Shown: positions 25,878 to 34,802, numbered from the stretch's first letter. The stretch: DNA of 64,000 nucleotides from RYN-230 sp963834515 (GCA_963834515.1 CAWICB010000007.1:1860001-1924000), one strand, 5' to 3'. The notes: generated by a model not told the origin, from the letters alone. Program-made: numbers and translations.

Positions 25878-26489
25878 TCACGTGGCCGCCGTGCGGGGCT
25901 GTCCGGCCCGGAGCCTGCGCGCCTCCTCGGGAGCCAGGCCGGCGTCGGTGTCGGCGAGCACTTCGCCGTGCCGCACGCCGACGGTCTTGAGAAAGCGCTG
26001 CTGCCCCAGCGTCAGCGCGATGAAGTGCCCGAGCTCGATGAGCTGCGCCTCGGTGAAGTGCTCGTGCAGCCGGTCCCACAGCTCGTCGCCGGCCAGGCCC
26101 GGGTCCCAGGCGATGGCCATGGCCCAGCTCAGCGCGGCGCGCTCGCGGCCGTCGAACCGGCTGGACCGCTCGAAGTCCAGGATGTCGTCAACCTGAGTTT
26201 CGGTCTGGCCTTGCTGCTGGGCCAGCACCGAGCGCTGGCCGCCGCAGTACTGGCAGTCCACGGACTTGGCGATGTACAGCCGGCAGAGCTCCTTGATGGC
26301 ATGGTCACAGACGCCCTGGCGGAAGAAGACCTCCCAGGCGTTGTTGAACGCCTTCATCACGTCTGGGTGGTGCAGCCGGATGGCCTGGCTCTCCGGGCGG
26401 GGCGTACCGAGCATCCTGGCCCGTTCCATGATCGCTACGAGCTCGGGATCGGTGACCGTGGCCGGGTCCACGTAACTGATGTGAGCCAT
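25878..26489 (-). CDS. Carboxymuconolactone decarboxylase / AhpD-like protein
   Basis: 203 residues, all helical by pattern. The peroxidase-type AhpD motif is seen in IAKSVDCQYCGGQRSVLAQQ (CxxC), with the helix following it. AhpD-type members cycle this disulphide to reduce peroxides or adaptor proteins; other members act in aromatic catabolism. ATG 26489 is used, with GAGGAAC upstream; the codon before it is an alternative GTG. A tandem-hairpin terminator lies downstream. Confidence 0.85.
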   Translation of the reverse strand: MAHISYVDPATVTDPELVAIMERARMLGTPRPESQAIRLHHPDVMKAFNNAWEVFFRQGVCDHAIKELCRLYIAKSVDCQYCGGQRSVLAQQQGQTETQVDDILDFERSSRFDGRERAALSWAMAIAWDPGLAGDELWDRLHEHFTEAQLIELGHFIALTLGQQRFLKTVGVRHGEVLADTDAGLAPEEARRLRAGQPRTAAT

Positions 26490-26600
26490 CACGTTCCTCC
26501 TCGGGTACGCCTCGGCGCCGGTAGCTCAAGCTTCCCGCGCACCCCAAAATAGGCGGTCAGAGACTGCACCCGCACGCCGGCTCAGCGGGGCTGGGCCGGC

Positions 26601-27530
26601 TCAGATGTTCGACTCGTCGGCGGGCAGGCCGTCGGGCGGCTCGGGAGACCCGGCGCCGCCGCCGGGCGGAGCGCAGCTGAGGCCGAGCGTGTAGGCGGTC
26701 ATCGAGAGCGAACCGTAGGCATAGCCGTCCACGAGCACGTCCACCGCGCCGGGCTGGCTGGCGCCCAGCTGGCTGGCCCCGGGCGGGCCGGCGCCGGGAG
26801 CGGCACCAGGTACGGCGCCGGCCAGCCCGGCCAGGTAGAGCAGCGGAATGAAGTGGTCCGGGGTGGGCACGGCCTGGCGGTAGTCCCGGTGCGCGTCGAG
26901 CCGGGCCACGGCCGTCGGATCGGTCAGCATCTGCGCCTTCGCGTCCTCATCGAAGCGCTGCGCCCAGTCGTAGCCGTCGTCGGCCAGCGCCCACTGCACG
27001 GCGCGCAGGTTGTGCACCACGTTGCCGCTGGCGATGACCAGGACCCCGGTCTCGCGCAGCGGGGCCAGCTTGCGGCCCAGTTCGAGGTGGTAGTCCAGAT
27101 CCTTGTCAGCGTTGATCGACAGCTGCACCACGGGGATGGACGCGTCCGGGAACGCATGGACCAGGACCGACCAGGTGCCGTGGTCGATGCCCCAGCTGTC
27201 CACATCGGTGCCGATCCAGGTCGGCTGCACCGCATCCTTGATCTCCTCGACCAGCCCGGGCAGCCCAGGTGCCGGGTACTGCACCTCGAACAGCTCCGGC
27301 GGGAAGCCGTAGAAGTCATGGATGGTGCGCGGCCGCGGCATCGCGGTGACTGCCGTGGCGTTGATGTACCAGTGCGCGGACACGACGAGGATCGCGCGCG
27401 GCCGTGGCACCGCCTGGCCGAAGGCCCGCCACGCGGTGGTGTACCGGTTGACCTCGAGCGCGTTCATCGGATTCCCGTGCCCGACGAACGCGGCCGGCAT
27501 CACCACGGGAGCGTCGCTGGTCGCGGTCAT
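26601..27530 (-). CDS. DODA-type extradiol dioxygenase family protein
   Basis: About 309 residues. The LigB/DODA fold is visible: FVGHGNPMNALEVNRYTTAW and VVSAHWYINATAVTAMPRPR carry the metal-binding histidines, with DSWGIDHGTWSVLVHAFPDA and VIASGNVVHNLRAV further on. These enzymes use non-haem iron or zinc to open catechol-type rings. An Ala/Gly/Pro-rich insert (AVPGAAPGAGPPGASQLGAS) near residue 240 interrupts the usual sequence. ATG 27530 (MTATSDAP) has GGGAGGG upstream. The gene is flanked upstream by the A/T-rich block at 27640-27830. Confidence 0.85.
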   Translation of the reverse strand: MTATSDAPVVMPAAFVGHGNPMNALEVNRYTTAWRAFGQAVPRPRAILVVSAHWYINATAVTAMPRPRTIHDFYGFPPELFEVQYPAPGLPGLVEEIKDAVQPTWIGTDVDSWGIDHGTWSVLVHAFPDASIPVVQLSINADKDLDYHLELGRKLAPLRETGVLVIASGNVVHNLRAVQWALADDGYDWAQRFDEDAKAQMLTDPTAVARLDAHRDYRQAVPTPDHFIPLLYLAGLAGAVPGAAPGAGPPGASQLGASQPGAVDVLVDGYAYGSLSMTAYTLGLSCAPPGGGAGSPEPPDGLPADESNI

Positions 27531-27599
27531 CTGCCCTCCCCAGATCCGGGTCGCATGGTCACCGTACTCCAGCGGCCATCCCGGCTCGCCCTGTGCATC

Positions 27600-27840
27600 T
27601 TGCTGTGGATGACGTGTGCAAAACGCGCCCCCGCCTGTGCACACGCCCGGGATTACTGGGGATTAAACCACCGTGCGGCCACCGCCAATAACATCGTCAC
27701 CTGCGAAAATACAATCCACAGCCTGTGCATGAAACGAAAATTTCTGTTTTCCATATGCCACGCCGAAATAACCAAGCAATATGTCGAATGTTTATTGTCT
27801 AGTTATCCCACTGTGATTTGAACTCAGGATTGTGGAAGCC
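27600..27840. promoter_or_regulatory. A/T-rich intergenic block with DnaA-box-like sequences
   Basis: This is the most A/T-rich stretch in the first half of the window. Sequences close to the DnaA box TTATCCACA occur: TGTGGATGA near 27604 (8 of 9, reverse strand), CAATCCACA at 27712-27720 (7 of 9) and TTATCCCAC near 27803 (7 of 9). It separates the DODA gene from the tandem-repeat gene and probably holds the promoters of both. Nothing else about it indicates an origin. Confidence 0.35.
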
Positions 27841-27978
27841 TGGACCAAGGGACGGTGAGCCGGTCGCATTGCGGGGAGTAGGCAAGCGCATCCGAACCGC
27901 ATGAATGGCAGCCAGCGCCGCGGGAAGACGATGCCGGACGGTACGCGTTCACCGGCCAGCCAACGGGGAGGGGTACGG

Positions 27979-28986
27979 ATGAACGTTACAACCTGGCACG
28001 ACGACGTCGGCTTGCCAGAGATGAACCAGTGGCTCGGTGCACTACGCGACGACGCCGACGATGACGCCGGGCCGCCGGGCGCCGACGCCCCAGCGGAGGC
28101 GAGCGCCGCAGCGGGTACGGGTGCCCCAGCGGAGGTGAGCGCCCCGGCGGGTGCGAGCGCCCCGGAGGGTGCGAGCGCCCCGGCGGGTGCGAGCGCCCCG
28201 GCGGGTGCGAGCGGCCTGGCAGCCGCCAGCGCCGCACCGGGGGCCCTGAGCGCGCACCCGGGTGCGAGCGCCCCGCCGTGGCCCTCTGGCGCCACCCCGG
28301 CCATTCCGCCGCAGGCCACTCATCGGCCATGGGCCGACACCTCAGCCTGGGCCTTCACCCCGGCTCGGGCCGCCGCACCGGCGCAGGCCCGTACCGCGGC
28401 CCGGGCCGGCGCACGGGCCCGCACCGCCCGGGCCAGCATCGGCGACCAGCTCCGCAGGCCCATCATGTGGTGTGAGATGACGTCGTGCATCTCGTACCAT
28501 GCCGACCCCGCCGCGCTCGGCGAGGCTGACGCCCGGGCCCGCGCGCTGAGCGCTGGCTGGCGTATCGACAGCCTCGGCCGGCTGACCTGCCCGCGCTGCC
28601 TGCAGACCAGAAGCTTCTGGGCTCCGCGCCCGGTAGTGGCGTGGGACCGGGAGACCGCCCTCGTCATGGCCACGCTGGCCACGGTGCGAGCCGGCCGGGA
28701 CACCGGCAGGCACGCCCAGCCGGGGCTGCATCACGAGGACGCGCACCCCTACGAGGACGCGCACCCCTACGAGGACGCGCACCCCTACGAGGACGCGCAC
28801 CCCTACGAGGACGCGCACCCCTACGAGGACGCGCACCCCTACGAGGACGCGCACCCCTACGAGGACGCGCACCCCTACGAGGACGCGCACCCCTACGAGG
28901 ACGCGCACCCCTACGAGGACGCGCACCCGTCGGATGCGTGGCAGGCAGCCCCAGTACCAGCTCAGCGCTGGCACTACGAGTTCTGA
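27979..28986 (+). CDS. Repeat-rich actinobacterial protein with a Cys-containing central domain
   Basis: 335 residues in four parts. The N-terminus is MNVTTWHDDVGLPEMNQWLG. Next comes an Ala/Gly/Pro region built from an 18-bp repeat (GASAPA). A conserved-looking central domain follows, WCEMTSCISYHADPAALGEA with a later LTCPRCLQTRSFW; its two cysteine pairs could bind zinc. The C-terminal tail holds ten perfect copies of EDAHPY plus one partial, then WHYEF. GGAGGGG lies 6 nt before ATG 27979. The central domain looks like a known uncharacterised actinomycete type; the repeats look strain-specific. Function is unknown; the His/Asp/Glu-rich tail could bind metal. Confidence 0.7.
   Translation: MNVTTWHDDVGLPEMNQWLGALRDDADDDAGPPGADAPAEASAAAGTGAPAEVSAPAGASAPEGASAPAGASAPAGASGLAAASAAPGALSAHPGASAPPWPSGATPAIPPQATHRPWADTSAWAFTPARAAAPAQARTAARAGARARTARASIGDQLRRPIMWCEMTSCISYHADPAALGEADARARALSAGWRIDSLGRLTCPRCLQTRSFWAPRPVVAWDRETALVMATLATVRAGRDTGRHAQPGLHHEDAHPYEDAHPYEDAHPYEDAHPYEDAHPYEDAHPYEDAHPYEDAHPYEDAHPYEDAHPYEDAHPSDAWQAAPVPAQRWHYEF
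28735..28929 (+). repeat. Perfect 18-bp tandem repeat, 10.8 copies
   Basis: The unit GAGGACGCGCACCCCTAC is repeated ten times without a single mismatch (28735-28914), then 15 bases of an eleventh copy. It is in frame and encodes EDAHPY. Absence of drift points to recent expansion by slippage or unequal recombination. It has no spacers, so it is not a CRISPR array. Confidence 0.95.
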
Positions 28987-29005
28987 CTCGCTCTGCCGCG
29001 GTTCC

Positions 29006-29040
29006 GGGCGGCTCATACCGTCAAACGTGGTGAGCCGCCC
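29006..29040 (+). terminator. Terminator hairpin after the repeat gene
   Basis: GGGCGGCTCA at 29006-29015 pairs perfectly with TGAGCCGCCC at 29031-29040 around a 15-nt loop, 20 bp past the stop of the repeat-rich gene. Confidence 0.65.
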
Positions 29041-29374
29041 CGGCACGCCTTTCCCCGCATGGGACGGCCTGGCCCGGCGGCGTGCGGAGGCGCCGGCGCG
29101 AGACCATCTGACCGTAACCTCGTGCCTGCGCACCCGCGGCCGGGCCGGGAGACGGGCTGGCCGGTCACTGACAGCCGACTTGACGATGTGCGGCCGGGGT
29201 GCGCGACGTCCGGGCCAGGCAGCAGCCCGGTAACGCTGCCCGGCCCGCGCGTCCGGGCACCTCATCCGGCCCGGGGGATGCGCACCGCCGCCACGGCACT
29301 GATCATCGGCTTGACGGCGTCTGGAGGTTGGCCGTGGGCGCAGGTGATGACGGCGCGAGAGCAGCGCCGGGCAG
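29041..29374. other. Intergenic stretch without a convincing gene
   Basis: Open frames exist on both strands but show no domain-like sequence or good ribosome-binding sites. A 36-codon frame (ATG near 29279) with a short hydrophobic start overlaps the next gene; it could be a leader peptide but is unsupported. Confidence 0.5.
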
Positions 29375-30223
29375 ATGAGACCCGCTGACCCGGGACCGGA
29401 CGTGGGCGGGCACGAGCTGAGCGTGGGCACCCCGGCCACGTTCGTCGACCGCGTGCTCCCTGATGGGTCGGTGGCCCGCTGGGGATCGCGCCGGCACCGC
29501 AAGCACCTCCGGGACGGGGCTGCCGGGTTGACGTGGTGGGCGCCCCGCGCCCGGGGCTGGTGGATCGGCGTCCTGTTCGCGGTCGGGTCGCTGCTGTTCG
29601 CCCTCGGCGCGGTGCCCAGCTACGCCACTTCGGCCGGGGCCCGCTGGGACAACGTGACGTTCTTCATCGGCTCCTTGTTCTTCACCTCGGCCGCGTTCCT
29701 GACCTACCGGGAGGCGGTCGATGCCGCTCCCCCGGCGGACAACCCCGGGCACCGCCGGTTCTTCGTCTACCAGCCGAGCCGGATCGACTGGTGGGCCACC
29801 GGGGTGCAGCTGGCCGGCACCTTGTTCTTCAACGTCAGCACCGGCACCGCGGTCGCAGCCGATCTGTCGGCCCAGGCCGCGCATCAGCACGTGTGGCGGC
29901 CCGATGCGATCGGCTCGGTAGCGTTCCTGGTGTCCAGCGCCCTGGCCTGGTACGAGGTCTGCCACGGCTGGGCCGCCTGGCGGCCAGCGTCGTGGTCGTG
30001 GTGGATCACGCTGGTCAACCTGGCCGGGTCGGTCGCCTTTGGCATCTCCGCGGTCGCCGCCTACGTCAATCCGGTGACCGGCCAGGTGCGCAACCCGGAC
30101 CGCGCCAACCTGGGCACGCTGATCGGCGCGCTGTGCTTCCTGCTCGGCGCCGTCCTCCTGCTGCCGGAACGCACCGAGACGACGGCCGCCATCGCACCGC
30201 CCGCACCGGCCGGAGAGGCATGA
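29375..30223 (+). CDS. Polytopic membrane protein of unknown function
   Basis: 282 residues. About six hydrophobic segments are seen, among them GWWIGVLFAVGSLLFALGAV, VTFFIGSLFFTSAAFLTYRE, IDWWATGVQLAGTLFFNVST and LGTLIGALCFLLGAVLLLPE. The N-terminal 50 residues are polar and basic, so cytoplasmic. Many Trp residues lie at membrane edges. I do not recognise a characterised family. The stop overlaps the start of the EVE-domain gene (ATGA at 30220-30223), so the two are coupled. Confidence 0.75.
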   Translation: MRPADPGPDVGGHELSVGTPATFVDRVLPDGSVARWGSRRHRKHLRDGAAGLTWWAPRARGWWIGVLFAVGSLLFALGAVPSYATSAGARWDNVTFFIGSLFFTSAAFLTYREAVDAAPPADNPGHRRFFVYQPSRIDWWATGVQLAGTLFFNVSTGTAVAADLSAQAAHQHVWRPDAIGSVAFLVSSALAWYEVCHGWAAWRPASWSWWITLVNLAGSVAFGISAVAAYVNPVTGQVRNPDRANLGTLIGALCFLLGAVLLLPERTETTAAIAPPAPAGEA

Positions 30224-30675
30224 CCGACTGGATCTTCCAGGGCAACCCGCAGCGGTTCGACCTGCAGGCGGCGGTAGCTGCATCCTGGCAGCAGTGGTGG
30301 AACACGCCGCGCTACCGGGACCGGACCGCGGTCGGCGATCGCGTCTGGCTGCAGATCGTCGGGCCGGATCACCCTGGCCTCTACTACGTCGCGGCCATCA
30401 CCAGGCCGACCTACGAGCACACCGGGGAGCAGGCTGGCGAGCACGCCGGGCCACCGGATGCCTATCCAGGGTACGGGCGCTGACGGACTGATATCCGGTT
30501 TGACTGCCGGATCAGCCCGCCGCTGCTGCGGACGGAACTCCTCGCCGACGCGCAGCTCGGCTCGTTCAGGCCGTTCCACGGCTTCCAGGGCTCGACGATG
30601 CCTGTGCCGCCGGACATCGCGGCCGCCCTGGCCGAACGGGCCGCCCCGCGGCTGGTGACCCTCGGCCCAGGGTGA
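30220..30675 (+). pseudogene. EVE-domain protein gene interrupted by one in-frame stop
   Basis: ATG 30220 begins MTDWIFQGNPQRFDLQAAVA, a classic EVE-domain start, followed by VGDRVWLQIVGPDHPGLYYV. A TGA at 30481-30483 stops it after 87 codons. The same frame resumes at once as RTDIRFDCRISPPLLRTELL and FHGFQGSTMPVPPDIAAALA, and ends at 30673-30675, directly against the stop of the convergent GH2 gene. Read through, it gives a normal EVE protein of 150-151 residues; the stop sits where Trp (TGG) would fit GRWRTDIRF. EVE/PUA-like domains bind modified bases in DNA or RNA. Confidence 0.8.
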
Positions 30676-32934
30676 TCACCCGCCGGGTGTCATCGTGACC
30701 GCGACCGTGTCGTGCCCGAGGTAGCCGTGCCGCGCGGTGACCGTAACCGGGCCGGGCCGGCCGGGCAGCGAGCGGACGAAGGCGCCGCCGACCCCGCCGT
30801 ACTCGCCGAACGGGAACGGGTTGTCGCCGACCAGGATGGCTGGGCCGGTCAGCTGCAAGGCCACGTCCCCGGTCACGTGCGGGCGCTGATTGCCATACGC
30901 GTCGAGGGCGCGGAACGTGATCCGCGTGGTGTCGGTGCCGTCAGCGGTGATCGACTCATGGTCGGCGGTGAGCACGAGCCGGTCGCGCGCTGGGTCGGCG
31001 GACATCCGGGCCGAGACCACCAGCTGGCCGCCGAGGAAGCCGTCGATGCGCAGCTCCGGCAGGCCGGATCCGTTGACGGTGAGATCGGTGCACACCGGGG
31101 GGTAGGCCAGGCCGCCGAACCTGGCGTGATCGGGGATCCCGGTCGCCACCTGCTCCGGCCCGGCGTAGATCTCGAGCCGCTCGCAGTTGGTGGCGATCAT
31201 GGCCTCCGCGCCGGGGCCGTGCGGCGGGGAGCCGGGCCCGAAGTCCCAGAAGAACACGGGCAGGATCACCGGCCGGACCCGCGGGTCGAGCTGCGCGCGG
31301 TAGATGGCGGCTCCCGGTTTGGGCACCCGGAACGTGTCGAGGACGCCGGGCGTTTTCAGCCCGCGCCAGATCCGCTGGCCGCCGTTGATGGACGCGTAGT
31401 CGATGCCGCACCAGCCGAGCAGGCCCGCGTACCGGGGGTTGACGCGCGCGGTGTGGTGGACCTGCGCATGCAGCCGCGCCTGCCCGGCCAGCGCCGGGCC
31501 CGGGTCGGTCCAGCGGTAGGCCGGTGCCCCGGCTAGCGCGCCCACCGCCTCGCTGACCAGGTACGGCACCCCCGGCAGCGGCGGCTTGAGGGTGGCGTTC
31601 CCGCCGGAGTGGTGGTAGTCGTCGTAGCCGAACACGTCCTCGGCCCAGCCCCGGGTCGCATGCCTGGTCAGCGCGCCGGACGTGGGGCGGGTCCCATCCA
31701 GGTCGCGGGCCAGCCGGCGGGTCCTGGTGTACAGCCGGGCGTGGTTCGCCGTCTCGTTCAGCCGGGTGCCCCAGACGATCACGCAGGGCCGGTTACGGTC
31801 ACGGACCACCATGTCGTGCACGTTCTGCACGACGATGTCCTGCCACGCCGCGTCCCCCACATAGGCCCAGCCCGGTGCCTCCTGCCACACCATCAGCCCG
31901 AGCTCATCGCACGCGTCGAGGAAGTGCGGGGACTGCGGGTAGTGCGAGCAGCGCACCATGGTGCAGTTCAGCTCGCGCTTCAGGATTTCGGCGTCCCTGC
32001 GCTGCAGCCGGGCGGCGGCCGCCATGCCGGTATAGGGGAAGAGCTGATGCCGGTTCAGCCCGCAAAGCTGAAACCGCTCTCCGTTGAGATAGAAGCCGTC
32101 GGCCTGGAAGACGGCCTGCCGGAAGCCGGTCGTGACCGTCACCGCGTGCTGGTCCCCAGCCGGGGCCGCCAGCGTGACCCGGATCTGGTACAGCCGGGGC
32201 GATTCCGGCGACCACAGCGTGACGTCACCGAGGCCGGCCAGCATCAGGCGGGCCACCGACCGCCCGGGCGCCGTGAGCGTGACCGCCAGCGCGGTGCCGG
32301 CCAGCCGCCGCGAGCCGTCAAGCAGCTCAGCGCGGAGCTGAACGGGATCACCGGGCACGGTGGCCGCGTCGATGGTCGCCTCGATAGTTACGGTCCGGTC
32401 CGCGCTGAGCACGCTGTCCGGGCGGGCGAACACGTCGGCCAGGAACACGTCCGGTACCGCGCGGAGGGCGGCGTCCCGGTAGATGCCACCGGGCTGCAGG
32501 AAATCGATGCTGCGGGCCCCACCGGGATGGCCCGCCGGCGGCACCGGCAGCCAGCGGGAATCCACCACGACGGCCAGCACATTCTCGCCCGGCAGCAGGG
32601 CTCCGGTCAGCTCGGCCGAGAACGGCAGGTAGCCACCCCGGTGGGTGGCCACGGTGGTCCCGTTGAGCACCACCGTGGCGTCTGCCAGCACGCCGTCGAA
32701 ATCGGCGAAGACACGGCCGCTGGCCGGCTGGGCGGTGAAGTGCCTGCGGTAGACCCACACCCCCTCCCAGCTGGCGTGATCCCAGTTTCCCCAGGACAGC
32801 GGCGTGACCGTGTGCGGCAGGGTGATCTCGGTGAAGCCACGGTCGGTAAAGCCAGGCTGCTCCGAACCCGGCACGTACCGGCCACCGAACAGCCAGCCCT
32901 GGTTGAACGGGACGACGGGCTCGGCCGGGCTCAT
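30676..32934 (-). CDS. Glycoside hydrolase family 2 (beta-galactosidase-like)
   Basis: 752 residues. Domains in order: sugar-binding jelly roll (FNQGWLFGGRYVPGSEQPGF, LPHTVTPLSWGNWDH), an immunoglobulin-like domain, a TIM barrel (FYLNGERFQLCGLNRHQLFP), then C-terminal Ig-like domains including a DUF4982-like part. The acid/base Glu is in VIVWGTRLNETANH, and the nucleophile Glu is probably in YLVSEAVGALAG. No signal peptide, so it is cytoplasmic. ATG 32934 overlaps the stop of the FAD oxidase (TGATG), which couples them. Linkage specificity cannot be read from sequence. Confidence 0.87.
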   Translation of the reverse strand: MSPAEPVVPFNQGWLFGGRYVPGSEQPGFTDRGFTEITLPHTVTPLSWGNWDHASWEGVWVYRRHFTAQPASGRVFADFDGVLADATVVLNGTTVATHRGGYLPFSAELTGALLPGENVLAVVVDSRWLPVPPAGHPGGARSIDFLQPGGIYRDAALRAVPDVFLADVFARPDSVLSADRTVTIEATIDAATVPGDPVQLRAELLDGSRRLAGTALAVTLTAPGRSVARLMLAGLGDVTLWSPESPRLYQIRVTLAAPAGDQHAVTVTTGFRQAVFQADGFYLNGERFQLCGLNRHQLFPYTGMAAAARLQRRDAEILKRELNCTMVRCSHYPQSPHFLDACDELGLMVWQEAPGWAYVGDAAWQDIVVQNVHDMVVRDRNRPCVIVWGTRLNETANHARLYTRTRRLARDLDGTRPTSGALTRHATRGWAEDVFGYDDYHHSGGNATLKPPLPGVPYLVSEAVGALAGAPAYRWTDPGPALAGQARLHAQVHHTARVNPRYAGLLGWCGIDYASINGGQRIWRGLKTPGVLDTFRVPKPGAAIYRAQLDPRVRPVILPVFFWDFGPGSPPHGPGAEAMIATNCERLEIYAGPEQVATGIPDHARFGGLAYPPVCTDLTVNGSGLPELRIDGFLGGQLVVSARMSADPARDRLVLTADHESITADGTDTTRITFRALDAYGNQRPHVTGDVALQLTGPAILVGDNPFPFGEYGGVGGAFVRSLPGRPGPVTVTARHGYLGHDTVAVTMTPGG

Positions 32935-34046
32935 CAGGACGCGAACCGGGCCGGGCTGAACGGGGCGAGGTCGGTCACGGGCGGCTCGCCGAGGGCGAGC
33001 AGCGCCACGGCCAGGCCGCTCCACGGGCCAGCGGTCAGTCCTTCCGCGCCATGGCCGGTGGCCACGAGCAGCCCGCCGGCCACCGGGCCCAGCAACGGGC
33101 GGCCGTCGCTGGTCACGGGACGGAACCCGATCCGGGTTTCCACCAGCTCGGCCCCGCGCAGGCCGGGCGCGAGGCTGGCCGCCCCAGCAAGCAGCCCGCC
33201 CACCCCGCCCACCGTGCTGTGGTACTGGAAGCCGGCGTCCTCCCTGGTCGCGCCGGCCACGACCCGGCCGCCCGGGAACCCGACCAGGTAGGGATCGCCA
33301 TCGGCCAGCACCACCGGCCAGCTGGCCGTGCCGGCGCCGGGCAGCCGGGTGTGCACGATCTGGCCGCGTTGCGGGCCGACCGGCAGCCGGATACCGGGCC
33401 CCGCGCATACCTGGGCGGTCCATGCACCGGCCGCCACCACCGCCGTGTCCGCGCCGATGCGCTCGGCACCGGTCTGCACGCCGGTCACCCGGTCGCCGGC
33501 CCAGACGAGCGTGGCGTTCCCTGGCACCCGGCGGGCGCCGCGGCGCACCGCGGCGCGGAGCAGGCTGTCCCGGATGGCGCGCCCGTCCACCCGGGCGCCC
33601 CCGGCGATGTGCAGCCCGGCCAGGCCTGGGGCGAGCGGCGGGAACAGGCGGGACGGCTCCCCGGGAGCCAGCGCGGTGACCTCCCCCATGCCGGGGGCGC
33701 TGGCCTGCCGGGATCGCAGCGCGCCGGCCAGGCCGGCCAGCGCTTCTTCGTGCTGCGCCACGCGCAGCGCGCCCACCCTGGCATAGCCGGTCTCCGTCTC
33801 GCCGTCGTCGGCCAGCATGGCCAGCAGGTGGGGGTAGTGACGTGCTCCCTCGCAGCACAGCCGGTACCAGGCGCCGCCCAGCGGTGCCGTCCACGGGCAG
33901 ATGATGCCCGCCCCGGCGCTGGTGGCTGTTCCGGCTTGGTTACCTTCGACGATGACCACCGCGGCGCCGCGGCGGGCCAGCTGGTAGGCGGCACCGGCCG
34001 CGACGACCCCGCCGCCGACCACGATGAATCTTGCGCTGGCGTGCAC
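32934..34046 (-). CDS. FAD-dependent oxidoreductase of the D-amino-acid oxidase (DAO) family
   Basis: 370 residues. The FAD motif IVVGGGVVAAGAAYQLARRG starts at residue 8 (GxGxxG in relaxed form GGGVVA), followed by VVIVEGNQAGTATSAGAGII. The C-terminal FAD clamp is GFRPVTSDGRPLLGPVAGGL and VATGHGAEGLTAGPWSG, as in glycine and sarcosine oxidases. It oxidises a C-N or C-O bond with FAD. It is the first gene of a two-gene operon with the GH2 enzyme, so its substrate may be a sugar or amino-sugar compound; this is inference. Confidence 0.85.
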   Translation of the reverse strand: MHASARFIVVGGGVVAAGAAYQLARRGAAVVIVEGNQAGTATSAGAGIICPWTAPLGGAWYRLCCEGARHYPHLLAMLADDGETETGYARVGALRVAQHEEALAGLAGALRSRQASAPGMGEVTALAPGEPSRLFPPLAPGLAGLHIAGGARVDGRAIRDSLLRAAVRRGARRVPGNATLVWAGDRVTGVQTGAERIGADTAVVAAGAWTAQVCAGPGIRLPVGPQRGQIVHTRLPGAGTASWPVVLADGDPYLVGFPGGRVVAGATREDAGFQYHSTVGGVGGLLAGAASLAPGLRGAELVETRIGFRPVTSDGRPLLGPVAGGLLVATGHGAEGLTAGPWSGLAVALLALGEPPVTDLAPFSPARFAS

Positions 34047-34112
34047 GGGTCCATCTTCCCGGATGGCCGCGCTAGGGCGCCTGGCCGGCCGGGACGCCCA
34101 CCAGCGGGCTCA

Positions 34113-34802
34113 TCAGCTGCGCCGCAGCGCCTGTGCGAACAGCGTGGTGAGCCACGTCAAGCCGGTGATGATGCTGACGCGCTGGAACAGCCCACCGCGA
34201 TTCACGAGACGGGGTGACTGGCCGAAGCCCGCACCGGCCAGCACCATCGCCGCCAGCATGGTGACAGCGGAGCCCGCGCTGTAGACCCCGAACTTGTGCT
34301 GGCCGGTGCGCCAGGACCGCCAGCCATAGCTGAGCGCGGCAGCGGGCAGCCCGGCAAAGACCGGGATGGCGCACAGGTTATGGATGATGCCGGCGCGGCT
34401 GGGGTTCAGCGGCGCATCGGGTGTTCCTAGCGGATAGCCACTGACCGGATCCGTGCGGAAAGCAGCCGAGCCGAGGAGCCCGGCGCCTGCCGCGGCGATC
34501 AGGGCGGGCCCTGGCTGGCCACTGGCCGCCGGGTCACCGGCGCGGGACAGCCCAGCCGCGCCGGCCAGCAGCAGCCCACCGGCCGCGGCAAAGTTCCCGG
34601 CCTGGATCCAGCCCCGCGATCCGAGGGCGAGCGAGCTGACCGGGTGGCGAAGGGGACTGTAGCCTTCACGAACAGCACCTTCAGCGAGGAACACCGCCAC
34701 GAAGAGCGGGCCCCCGGCCAGGCCGCAGCGCAGCGGAGGCCGGGCCCACGTCCGGTGCTTAGCTGGCGCACTGGCCGCGTTGGCCAGGAACCGGAGGCTC
34801 AC
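34113..34802 (-). CDS. DUF998 membrane protein
   Basis: 229 residues, about six transmembrane segments: GLAGGPLFVAVFLAEGAV, SLALGSRGWIQAGNFAAAGG, AAGAGLLGSAAFRTDPVSGY and IIHNLCAIPVFAGLPAAALS among them. The motif P-x-SSLALGSRGWIQ with FRTDPVSGYP is the family signature. Function is unknown. GTG 34802 is the only good start. A second DUF998 gene is at 46355-47089. Confidence 0.83.
   Translation of the reverse strand: MSLRFLANAASAPAKHRTWARPPLRCGLAGGPLFVAVFLAEGAVREGYSPLRHPVSSLALGSRGWIQAGNFAAAGGLLLAGAAGLSRAGDPAASGQPGPALIAAAGAGLLGSAAFRTDPVSGYPLGTPDAPLNPSRAGIIHNLCAIPVFAGLPAAALSYGWRSWRTGQHKFGVYSAGSAVTMLAAMVLAGAGFGQSPRLVNRGGLFQRVSIITGLTWLTTLFAQALRRS

Noticed and set aside
27600..27840. Chromosomal or plasmid replication origin
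   Set aside because: No dnaA, dnaN or rep gene nearby, and the box matches are imperfect and few.
28735..28929. CRISPR array
   Set aside because: The repeats are contiguous 18-bp units with no spacers and are in frame within a gene.
29279..29388. 36-codon leader peptide overlapping the membrane-protein gene
   Set aside because: No ribosome-binding site and no attenuator-like structure; cannot be separated from chance.
30676..33894. A single 1072-residue fusion of an upstream frame with the GH2 enzyme
   Set aside because: The extra N-terminal part is antisense-like sequence from the FAD-oxidase gene; the GH2 start at 32934 has a coupled overlap.
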